NCBI GenBank assembly: GCA_013400975.1 | Contig: WBMZ01000177.1 | Coordinates: forward strand, 62,001 to 126,000 | Origin: Atrichornis clamosus | Taxonomy: Eukaryota > Chordata > Aves > Passeriformes > Menuridae | Direction of reading: 5' to 3' | DNA: 64,000 nucleotides | Shown here: positions 13,952-25,100 of the stretch, piece after piece | How positions within the stretch are numbered: position 1 is the stretch's first letter | Layout: the number at the start of each line of letters is the position of its first letter | Position numbers and translations under genes: made by a program | Notes under the pieces: generated by a model | Databases searched by the model: none | What the model was told of the DNA's origin: nothing | The model's input: only the letters and a program-made list of their open reading frames with translations

Positions 13952-16900
13952 CAGCCTATGGGCTAGATTTGCTACTGCTTTATTCCAGCCACACACAAGT
14001 ATAATGGTTGTTTTGTACAAAAAGAGATTGGTAGAAAGTTGGAGTGACTTCGCAGTGACTGTTCCTGCACCTGTGCAAAAGATCCTTATGTGGCTGACAT
14101 ATAAGTACAGCCCCCTAGTCCCCTCATCACATATACACATAAATAGGACCCAGTCTTACATCTGCTAATTTAGCAAATCTCCCTTTGATGTCAATGACCT
14201 GCAATCAAAGAGAATTTTACTTGAGAAAGAACTGAAAATTCAAGCCTAAGTACAGTTTACAATTTTGAAAGTTGTAATGTCTGTCATACGAGGCCTCAAA
14301 TTTCTTTAAAATAATTAAAGTTACTGCAGAAAAATACCTTCAAAAGTTCCCAAATATGCTTTTCTGTGTAAGTAGAGGAAATTTTGTCCTGCAAAAGATC
14401 AAACCACAAATACATAGATATAAACACTCTAAGTGATGGAAATTGCCAAGTAAAAATAGTAACAGTTTAAATTAGATATCTGTGATTGCTGTTGGTGCCC
14501 AGGAGTTATAAATAATTCAGTACACTCTAACTGAATAGTCTAAGGCTGCACTTTTGTTGTTCTGATTACTCGAAGATTTTTCTTATGATCTATATTGTTA
14601 ATGAACAACCCTTTGTAAAAAAAATACAGCCTTATGTTCTACAGCCAGAAGAAAATTCTTCTTGAGATAAAACATCACAAGAGCTTAATCAAATTAGGAA
14701 CATATATGTTTTTTTAAAAAAATATGTAGGCACCAAAGGCATTTAGTGTTTTATTCACCATCTAAGGAGGAATTGGATGCTGAGGCTGTTTTGTGTATCT
14801 GGCCCCAGGAGACTAAGCCATGACTGATTCACACTCCCTGGAGTCTACATCATTTTGAAACTGGGACAAAACCCACAGGTTTTTGAAGACTCTACTCTTT
14901 ATCTCATCTACTGCAGAACCGCTGTTACTGCTTGGGTATTTCTGACCCACTGGTAAAATAACAAGGCCACTTGAAGGAATTGGCTTTACAGAGCCATTCC
15001 TGTGTCCTGCTGCCGTAGGTAGGGCTCAGACCCACAGGGATGTGAAGCTCTCTGGGGCGCAGAGCAGCCTTAACCTCGGTCTTCGTGCTGCCGGCAGCCC
15101 GCACAAACCCTCTGCAGACTCAGGGGTGTCCTGCCATGGCACGGCCTCTTGCCACAGTGGCTTTTTTACACTAGGGGACCATAAACGTTTCTGCTTTGGA
15201 GGGGATACCTTGGCAACTCTTTCTTAAGTATCTAAATAATTTTTGATGGAGAATACCAAATTTATCCCAGTTGTATCGTGCTTCCCCACGTATCTTCAGC
15301 ACATAGTTTCCATGTGATCTTCACGCACAACCTAACACGGACACAGATGGCATCTGAATTGCATCGCAATTCCTGAGCTAAGTATAAAAGAATGGAAAAC
15401 TATTATGCTGCATTTTGCTGTGTATTTTCTCTTTATGCAGTACACTTCTACAGGTTACTGGCATCCACATCATGTGGGATGTGCACGTGTGTGTTTAAGG
15501 AAAGAAGAGAGTGAGGGTGCCCACGTGTACACACCCTGTGCAAGAAAACTTTTGAAGTCACTTTCTGCCACTGTGCAGGAGTGTTTATCAGTGAAGGAAA
15601 AATACAAGAGTGCAGTCCTAGAAGGGACTGACAATTCCTGCTGCTGACAATTCAACCAGTGCCCGTCAATTTTGACCAGTAGCAACTGCTGTTGGGTTTC
15701 CTTTTTTTCACTCCCCCACATTCCACTGGAGATAACCTATCTGAGACTGATATTTTCACTGCAAGTCTTCCCTGACCAAGGAAGGACAATTGATCTGTGA
15801 TTCTGGAGTGCTTTATTAGAAGTGGCCAGCATTTCATTTCCCTCTTGTGACCTATATTGAGGCAGTCATCCAGGCTCTTTCTCCAAGCTAAATCCTAAAC
15901 ATGTGCAAGGCTTACTGCAATTAAATTGACAGCATTGTATCAGGCCCCAGTTCTCTCACTGATCTCAACAGGGAGCTTGTCAGAGCCCCCTGGCACGAGC
16001 AGTATTTGTTTTAAAAATGTTGTAATCTATAACTATGGCTCTAAAGAAGGCTGTAGGATTGGGGTGTTAGTGGGGCAGACAGAATGGAAACCCTAAATTG
16101 GAGTAGGGGGGTGGTGGGGAAGGAGGGGAGGTAGCATCGGATGACTTTCTTTCTAAAGCCAGAGAATATATTGTGAGTGTGTAAGAACACATTTCATTTT
16201 CAGTGTTAACCAAGACAGCACTAAAATATTTTCTAAGGCACCTGAGCTTTCTATAGACCTCAACAGACTGTGGAATAGCTGCATTATATTCCTGGCTATA
16301 ACTGGAAAGAGTGGGACTGTAAGTTTTGATCTAAGCCCTGGTTTTTGAGTTTTCAGCTTAGACTGGCAGGATCAAGATTTTATGGATCTGGCCTAGAGTT
16401 TGCAATCAAATTTTAGGCTTTTTTGACCTTCAATTCCTGACCTTGGAAATTCATCTGACACTAATCTTTACATGCTATTTGTGTTTCATGCACACTTTTT
16501 ATTCTTTGTCTGCCATTGGTACCTGGCTATCGCTCAGAGCTGTCTCAGTTTTTCATCTTGAGTCTTCCTTTGCTGGCTGGATGAGCACAGCAGTGTGGAC
16601 CATGGAAGAGTGCAAAACCTGGGGGCAAGGAAATGCAGTGTTGGTTCCTGTGAATGTGCCTGAGCACTCCTGTAGCCCTTCTAGGCCTATGTAGAGACAC
16701 ACAGAAGAAAGAGCCCGAATAATGTATGTCTTTATTTAAGCTATACTTGGTAACGTATTATTTTCCCTCCATTTCGCTGCTGGCAGTTAGCGTGGCACTC
16801 AAGAATTAAGGACAGATTACAGTGATTTTCTTCTGAGCTCTGCTTATCAGTGGGGCTCCAGGGATGAGCCTGATTCGGAGGCGCTGCATGGTGGGTAAAT

Positions 16901-17945
16901 GGACAGCCATGGAGACACAGTCTTCCAGGAATGCTTGGGAATCTGAGATACCCCCTGCATATCAATCCTCTCCTTCACCTACTTTGCTTTGTTCACCATC
17001 CAATGAACCGCACAGCAAACATGCCGTAGCTAAAAATGGTCCTAAATGACTTGCATCTACAGGAGAGCAGAATACCTGCACTCTCACAATTCACTCCTGG
17101 AAGGATGAGGATCCTGTGTTTAGAGGACTCTGAGGGTGCTTTTTTTCCTTTCATTTGTTATTGCAGCTGGAATAACATGTTAAAAAGTAATGACAATTTT
17201 TCAAAAGCAGTATTTCAAAGAAATTGCTCTGGTCACTGGTGGTTTGTGATCCACTTGCAACTGTCCCTGGGGTAGAAGGAAAGAAGAAAAATCCCAACTA
17301 GAAAAAGAACTGGAGGGACTGTACTATTTAGACAAGGAAAGATCAGTTGTGTGTTTGCAGAGAGGAAGAAGGGATAGATGATACATACAGGCAGCTAATA
17401 TGGGTCAGGAAGTTTAACACACAAAAACAGCTTTAGCTTGAAGAAGAAGGTGTCCTATATGGTGCAAAAGATACAGAGCACACATTGTCTTGCCATGTAG
17501 CCCCTTCACATCTGCAGTGTCCCCAGCAGGGATGGACAGCAGAACCCCTGTAGCTAACTCGTTGCAGTCACAGGGCAACATCACTGTGCAAGAACTGAGT
17601 CACTACACACAGAACCTCAGCCTGCACATCGCAGTGCGTTGAGCCAATTCATCCTGCGTCCTTGGGACGGGTGTTTTAGGATATCTGTGTTCACTGCAGT
17701 CGAGTGACTCTGTGGTCTCTGGAGCACAGTGTTGTCCCAGAAGTGCAACGTGAAAGGCCACATGTGGGAAGGAGCCTGCATACAGACCCTGCATTTCCAC
17801 CTCACGGAAAGGGAGACCAAGCGCACGCCGGTAGCTCAGGCTAGGACAAGAGCGTCACCTTATCTACAGGGGGAGGAGGGGAAAAGAAGAGCGTGGGCTG
17901 GACTCTGCAGGAAGCTGGATGGCATCCAGGAAAGCACATTCTTGA

Positions 17946-18036
17946 CTTTAAGCATATGAATAGTCTACCAAAGTTAAGGGGATTAGTCACATGCTCCAAG
18001 TAAAGCACATGCTTAGGCATTTGGCCAGAGCAGTTC
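17946..18036. repeat. Old palindromic interspersed repeat, copy 2
   Basis: CTTTAAGCATATGAATAGTC is partly complementary to GATTAGTCACATGCTCCAAG a few bases on, and is followed by TAAAGCACATGCTTAGGCAT. This is the inner palindrome plus one outer arm of the family seen at 10191-10297. The left outer arm is missing. Confidence 0.45.
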
Positions 18037-19422
18037 TGAGGGACAGGGTCAAGCCCTTTAATGCTAGGATCACTGATACCAGAGTTCTAATTAGCTTCTC
18101 CTCCAACTAAGAAACCACGCACTAGCCAAAAAACTTGAATCTCTGTTCAGAAAGATAGTTCAAAGCCTCTCCCAAAATGCAGAAACTCAGAGTAGCTATG
18201 AGTGTGCTTGGGCTCAGGACAGATGGAGACACTAACCATCGCAAATTTGGATCTGGATGTATTCTGAGCCAACCTTGCTCTGAAGACAAGTCTGAGCCAA
18301 CAGAAAGCATGACAGGGCTGTGACCCCTATTCAAGGGTATGGAAGCACGTGGACTCCTCCCAGTTCTTCAAGTAGCTTGGAGGGAAATTCACAATATCCC
18401 AAAGTAAGGTTTTGCCCTTACTTAAAGCAATGATGAGAGAACTGGTGTTTGGACAAATGACCTTTTTGAGGATCCAGTTGGAAATTAAGGTGATATGATC
18501 ACCTGCTGCTTCAGACATTCCCATAGCTTTTAAGATAGCCACACAGGCCTTACAGACCCTATGCTATAGAGCAAGTGGAAAATCACAGAACTGGCCCAAA
18601 GATTCAGGGTTAACACTTTTCTGTTGTAAATAAAAATAATCATAACTCTCTTCCACCATTGCCACACACAGACAGACACACAGACTCATATACAGTTTAT
18701 AAGCCATCAGAGAATACTTCATCAAGGCAAAACTGTTTTCATGCCAGCTGCAGAAAGAAATGAAAGCTTTGAAAATCCATGAAACAGCAAAATTACTTCC
18801 ATTTCTTTAAATCTTACTGCTATACCTCTTTCAAAACTGTGTCTTAGAAGAATACACCCTGAACACTCACGGAGCACACAAGGATACATCACCACAGCAG
18901 CTGCTCCTCTGCTTTCCCTGCCACAGGGCCTGATGGTGGACTCCAGATAATACCTCTGTGCACTTTGGTTTACCTGGGTCACTCCAGATATCTGTACTCA
19001 CATGAAACACCCTTCCTATCGCATTCAGCACTGCAGAGGAGGAAGAAAGTTTGCATTCAAAACTGTTTTAATGAAACAGCTATAATTTTCATAATAATTT
19101 CTTACTGAGAAGTTGGGTTTTTTCAAAACTTTTCATGCTTTGAAGAAATGAAAAATTTTTTGTAGGTCTTTTTTTTTTTGTTTCCAGTTATTGGTTTTCT
19201 GCCTTCAGCTTTCATTTAGCTTTCCAAGGCTGTTTTTATTTTAAATTTCCTTCTTCTGTTCAATGGTAATTTATCAACCTCCTTACCAAGTAGGCACTTG
19301 CACAGTCAAATGGTTTCAAAACTTTTCAAAACCACTCTACTTGAAAACCTTGCCAGAAAAAAATAAATAAACCAATCTACTTAAAAAGGAGTTTTCTTCA
19401 AAAGGCTTGTATTTTCAACACG

Positions 19423-19439
19423 AATAAATAAATAAATAA
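19423..19439. repeat. Short (AATA)n microsatellite
   Basis: Four consecutive AATA units in A+T-rich sequence. Confidence 0.7.
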
Positions 19440-20204
19440 TTTCTCTGGTCATATCTAATGGAAAATTAAATTGTGAAACTTCAGTTGACAGGGATGGCAC
19501 TTCAGTGGCAACACACTGACTTAGCAGCTGGCATTGACATGTTTGGGGAATTTGTAGACAACAGAAAGCAAAAACCCAGTAGTTGAACAAGAATGGAAGA
19601 AATCCAAATGTACCCTACTCCAACATGCCCTCCAGAAACTTCATTTCTTTGGACATTATTAATACAGCTTCATGAGTAAGAATTAATTTTAGCTGGATTT
19701 TTTTAAACCAAGCAACACTGTTTCTTGCCAGCCGTGTCATGACCTGGAAATTAATGCCTGCATTTCTGTACATCAGGCACAGCCTCCTTCTACTGGTGAG
19801 ATTTTTAAGATGCAGAGGATGACTTTTTATTGACTAACGAGGACTGATATCATGCAGCTATCACGTAAGAAAGGATTCCTGGTACTATCCCTGAATTAAG
19901 AGCATGTTGGGTTGGGTTGGTTTTGGGGAGACCCTTTTTTTTTGCACTGTCTCCCTTTGCCTGTAAATTTGTCAGTGGTGCCCTCACTCCCACAATTGGC
20001 AATATGGCAATTCAGTCATCCTTCTTCAGAGTCCCTTTGGTTACACCCTTGGCCCTTCTTCCCCACCTTCCCCTCAGCCACTGGTCCCCTGCAAGGACCC
20101 ACTCTCCTTACAGTCAAAATGCTTTGCTTCCACTAATGGCACTCACCCACCTCTCCAGACTTAGCTGTTCATTTAGCTCTTCTGGGACCTATGACCTGAA
20201 CAAT

Positions 20205-20287
20205 GGGAAGAGCAGAGTGAGGGAAAAGGAGACAATAGGAAAAGGAGTAGCAGGAAAAAGAGAAAGACCAAAGAAAGAGAGAGAGTT
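20205..20287 (+). repeat. Polypurine tract
   Basis: Nearly uninterrupted G/A sequence of about 80 nt ending in (GA)n. It lies downstream of the gene and has no coding or repeat-family identity that I can see. Confidence 0.7.
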
Positions 20288-21038
20288 CCTTTTGCAGATT
20301 CACAGTTATATCATACAGTGCTTAAGCTCATGGGAAATGGATCTCTGTTCTCTGCATCTGACCCTTTCACGTCCATCTGTACACAGTTCTCCCAGATGGA
20401 GAGAGATGTCCAGTTAACCGGGGCAGTTTCCAAAGACAAGACGTGGGAAGGTCTTATTTGGCATACGTGAACACAATGAGAGGCATCTCTTACTTCTCTC
20501 TTACAGAAATCAACTCTCTTTTCCTCCTCCGCAATGGCTTTTGCACAGTTGTCTTAAACATCCGAAACGGAAACTTGAAAATCCCATTCCAGCATATACC
20601 TGGGAAGAACAACTGCCAGGGCTCCCCCCACCTCCCTTCTCCTTGATCGGTCTTCCCCTGGATCCACCATCCTCAACTCTCAGATGCTCCGTGAAAACAA
20701 AAAAACATCCTGAAATCTTCCAGCGAAGATGCGCTGTCTCAGACCTGACGGCTTTCCTCACGCTTCTGCCGTTGCGGTGCCTCAGTCTTGGGCCACAAAC
20801 ACAGCATGGATGGTTTAGTGGACAATCACATTGCAATGTTTTAAATTTTTCTTTTTGTTAAAAAAAATAAATAAAGAGGGAAGAAAAAGTTATACACACA
20901 TGTATCACAGCATTTTCAAAAGGCCTTCTGCTGCTTTTACATTAGCAGTTCAGCCTCAGTTGTAAGCCTGGATGTAAGGCAGCTGGAAGATTAAAACCGC
21001 ATTGTTGGAAAGTCCGCTGAGATGTCCTCTTGGAGTTT

Positions 21039-21078
21039 TTTATTGTTTTCTGGTTTTATTTTCTTAGATCTGTTTATT
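21039..21078 (-). terminator. Cluster of three AATAAA poly(A) signals
   Basis: TTTATT on the plus strand at 21039-21044, 21055-21060 and 21073-21078 reads AATAAA on the minus strand, about 730-765 nt after the TMEM178B stop. The flank just downstream on the minus strand is not strikingly GU-rich, so use of these sites is uncertain. The third overlaps an ATT microsatellite and could occur by chance. Confidence 0.3.
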
Positions 21079-21106
21079 ATTATCATCATTATTATTATTA
21101 TTATTT
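21073..21106. repeat. (ATT)n microsatellite
   Basis: TTATTATTATC-ATC-ATTATTATTATTATTATT type tract, overlapping the most 5' of the candidate poly(A) hexamers on the minus strand. Confidence 0.85.
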
Positions 21107-21691
21107 TCACTTGTTTGCTTCTATCTAAAGTTTGGCAGGCAAAGAGAAAATGCTTTTCTGCTTTTCCTCACACATTCTGTCCATTTTGTTTTCTGTATTT
21201 TAAGGAGGGGAAAAAAAACCCAAAACCCCAAAGCCAACGACAGAACAAGCTTCTGTCATTTTGTTTTAAGAAATAAAAAGAAAGTGGGTGGGTTTCTGAT
21301 ATTAGCCTTGAGGAGGTATGTTGTTGAGGTGGCTCAAATTCTTCATTTGTTCATTCGCTTGCTCTTTGCCTTTTCCCTTCTGGCTGCAATGGACACTCTT
21401 TTGTGTCATCCCCTCTGCTCCTCTGCCCCCACCATGTCCTGCACAGATTCTGGTTCCAGATTCCCCACATGGATCCCCTGTTCCCCCTCCCAAATGGCAG
21501 TAGGTAGGTGCAGCTGTAGGTTCATTTGACCTCTAAGGTATGATGCTGAAGTTAAGAGCTGGATGGAAGAGCCACGTGAGAGAAAAGCTTTCCCATCGCT
21601 GTGAGAAAGAATGAAACAACACAGAGTCCAGTGGAGATGTGAGTGCCGTGTTGGACTCAGCTCTACCTTGGCACTGGCATTAATTTGAGAT

Positions 21692-21746
21692 TTTATATAT
21701 ATATAATTATATATACATATATATGCATGTATAGGCATACATAGGC

Positions 21747-21782
<36 letters not shown>

Positions 21783-21787
21783 GTGTA
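21692..21787. repeat. Compound (AT)n/(AC)n microsatellite in TMEM178B 3' UTR
   Basis: About 96 bp of alternating TA runs, interrupted TAGGCATACATAGGCATA units and a terminal (TG)n run. It begins only about 17 nt past the TMEM178B stop codon, so it should be transcribed as an AC-rich then AU-rich tract at the start of the 3' UTR. It includes UGUAUAUA on the transcribed strand at 21717-21710, which fits the Pumilio-site consensus UGUANAUA but could arise from the repeat alone. Confidence 0.9.
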
Positions 21788-21804
21788 TTTGTTTGCTATT
21801 TGTT

Positions 21805-22176
<372 letters not shown>

Positions 22177-25100
22177 TCAAGGAAGATGTTTGTATGGAGA
22201 GCGGCTTAGTCTGGAGGCTCCATGGGAAAGAACTGAGTGCCACCAGAGCCTTGAATATTGATCTGATGTTGAACAGAGCTGTATGGAGAAACTTCAACAG
22301 GAACAGTTTTTCATTACGAGCACTCCCTTGGGAAACAGAATGCTTCATGGAACCATTGATTTTTCTGAAACTTTGCTTTAGACACATACAGAGTGAATAA
22401 TCTTGTTGTGACATTTTTGGGAGGGAAAATAAGCTTGAATTTTTAGTTTCATTCCAATTTTTCAGTAATAGATTTTATAGAATCTTACAATACACTTGGC
22501 ATATTCTGGCTTGGCTGAAATGTACATTTGAAATTACTTGGGAGATTTTCTTCATGTTTTTCTTTTATCAAAACACAGATTTTTTTCATTATACATTTTC
22601 ATTTTAAATATCACTGTAAAAATCTTAAAATCCTTTACAAAATTCAGATTCTACCCTCTGCGTGACTCCAGTTCCAATCTAGATGCTCTCTGGAGTGTTG
22701 TTGAAATCTTCAAAGTATCCTGTTCTTATTTTCCATCTCTGCAGCAATATTTCATTTCTTATTTCTTCCTGAGAACAATGTGAGGAAAAACTTCATAACT
22801 CAGTCGGGTGGTGTTATGGAAAGACACGCGTATCAGATGAGGCTGAACCTTATCCCACCCAGATGAGTATAATTTTGATCTTTGGCCTCCAGCTTAATCA
22901 AAGCTAAACTCTGATCTCCTGAAATGTCACAATTGCCACCCACACACCAAATAATGCATAGTTACAGATGCTACACACCTGCCACAAGAGATAACAACTC
23001 AAGTCAGCATAAAGTTGGTTCTTTATTTTTCCTCTCTAGTTCCTCCCTTTGTGGGCCCCTCGGAATTGCCTGGAGAGCCCTGGGCACAGAAGGCAACCTA
23101 CAGGACACGTGGTATAGTACACACACGGTCAGTCCTGGCTGTCATCCTGCTGTTCATGCATGGATAAGTAACATGTGATGTGTGCTACCTGCACAGCACA
23201 TCCTGCATCTGTTCACTAGCAGCTGCTGGTGAGGAATTTCCTCTTCTTCCTGGTCCCTTCCCTAAACCAGCACAATCTTCCAAAGCAGTCACAGTCAGCC
23301 TGGTTTCAGTGACAAAGTCCTGTCTTCTGGTGCCCTTGCCTGCTTCTACTCCTTCCTGCCCCTGCTTCTCTTCTACAACACTTCTTCTGTTGTTTCTCTG
23401 CTGCTTTGCTCTTTTTAATTGCAGTTGCATTGAATAAATGAATTTGACACTCTCCACTCTGAACACAGAGGTAAGATTGTTTGGTGAATTCACCTGGAAT
23501 TTGGTTCAGAAACTGGGAGCATTTGCAGAAACATATATACATCAACAAGAATGTGTGGACTTTCCACCATACCCACCTCATTTACTTAGTAGGAACATCA
23601 CACAGATGTAGAATCTACAGGCAAATCTCTATCATGGACCTGCTGTGAGATCACTGTCATGGTCCTCTGTCTGCTCCCTGTTCTGATCACTGGTGTGGCT
23701 GTTTGGACTGTCTTTTCTCCACCGTACTGTGGAATGTCATTTGTAGATAGTCTCTGCTGTAACGGTCAGGTGCCTCCCCACATGCCATATACAGCTGCCA
23801 GATGGCCCAGGATATTCCTAAGTACTTATATTGTGATAGTGCCACTGGGTACCAGTGAGGACCAGCAAGCTGCTGCAGTAGGTCCTATGCCTCTTCCAGT
23901 CAAAACAGCCTTCTTGCCTCTCACCAGCCCCTCATCAGTCTGCAACCAGTGATCCGGGCTTTTGTAAAAGCCTTGTGAGATTCCAGGCTCTGGAGCTGTT
24001 TTTGGAGATGTCCTATACTACTTCAAAGCACAGAGCAGGATAAGTGGAGAGCTCTCCCTCCCAAAATCCCTTGCTCAAAACCCAAGTTGTTTGATTAGAA
24101 ACCACATACCCTTTCCATGTTTGACTATGTTCCTTAAGTTATCCAGTAATGGGAGGGTGTCTGACAAGAACGCAGCTGTTCCCTGTGTTCCATGTCAGAA
24201 TGACTAGTACATTGTGGACTCAGGGAAAAAATGATGCATCGGGGCACTGTGCTCTGAACCGAATTCTGTGGCTCATTTCAAATGGTTGTGGTTAGAAAAT
24301 GACAGGGAAGACCTTTCTTTGCTAGTAAGAACATGGTGATTTCAGCTCTCTCAAAATATAAGATTGTTGAGAGAGGTGGGTGGGAAAACCTGTGTGGCCA
24401 GACTGAAGCTGCATTTGCTAAGTACAAAAGGGAAGGAAATAACTTGGATTTCAAATACTCCCCGTGCTTTCATGCTTTGTCTTGGCTGTTTTGATCACAA
24501 GCTCTTCAGTGCAATGCGTGTTGCTTACTCTTTGTATTTGAACAGTGCCCAATATATTGGCCCTCTACCTTGTTGAGGATATTCTGCCCCTTAACAAAGA
24601 AACTAAAAAGAAGAGCAAGTAACAACACCAGGGAACTAAGCAAATCACAAGCATGAGACTTCTTAAAAAAACCCCTGCCCCCTTTCTGGAGAATGTGCTA
24701 ACCCCACGATGACAAACAATGACTGCCAGGCACAATGTCAGAGGGCACAATACAGTCCTCAGCCAGGCACCCCCCTGTGCTTCTGCAGGACGTTTTGTAT
24801 GGCACAGGCTTATCTGCCTCTCTAATGCTGTCCATTGCAGACACAAAAAATGCCATTTTATGTCATCTAGAAGAATCTTTATGGCCATTTTATAAGTCCT
24901 ATGTGTTGCTTGTATTCAGCCAAGCAAGGAAGTTCCCACTTACAGTTAATCTGGCCTCTCAGCAGGAAGGCTACTGATGAACACTGGGTAAGGTTACTAC
25001 CTCATGACTGTTCAGTAGCTTTTCCTTGTGAACTGGCAATCATAACACAAAAGATCATCCTTGCAAATTGCACGGTTGTTGGCCATTGTAGGGAAAGAGT

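Larger units (their letters stand above)
1..21038. other. Region downstream of TMEM178B, no gene recognised
   Basis: About 21 kb with no coding exon that I can support on either strand. The longest frames (663-1184 plus, 6107-6664 minus, 19917-20417 plus, 7790-8230 plus) have no recognisable domain or splice context. The sequence holds microsatellites at 5403-5438, 13909-13951 and 19423-19439, a 15-bp tandem duplication at 8755-8784, and old palindromic repeats at about 10191-10297 and 17946-18036. In mammals the next gene downstream of TMEM178B in the same direction is AGK; I saw no AGK exon here. Part of this region could be distal 3' UTR. Confidence 0.7.
21039..21804 (-). other. TMEM178B: Probable proximal 3' UTR of TMEM178B
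   Basis: The sequence downstream of the stop codon on the transcribed strand should be 3' UTR. It contains the AT/AC microsatellite at 21692-21787 and reaches a cluster of AATAAA hexamers at 21078-21039. The real 3' end is not visible from sequence alone. Brain-expressed genes of this kind often have much longer 3' UTRs, so transcription may continue well below 21 kb. Confidence 0.45.

Noticed and set aside
16106..16131. G-rich stretch considered as a G-quadruplex
   Set aside because: Only three runs of three or more G are separable; the fourth would need GG or a bulge, so it does not meet the standard motif.
19917..20417. 166-codon open frame on the plus strand
   Set aside because: Built from pyrimidine-rich then polypurine low-complexity sequence; the Ser/Pro/Leu and Lys/Glu/Arg stretches mirror composition.
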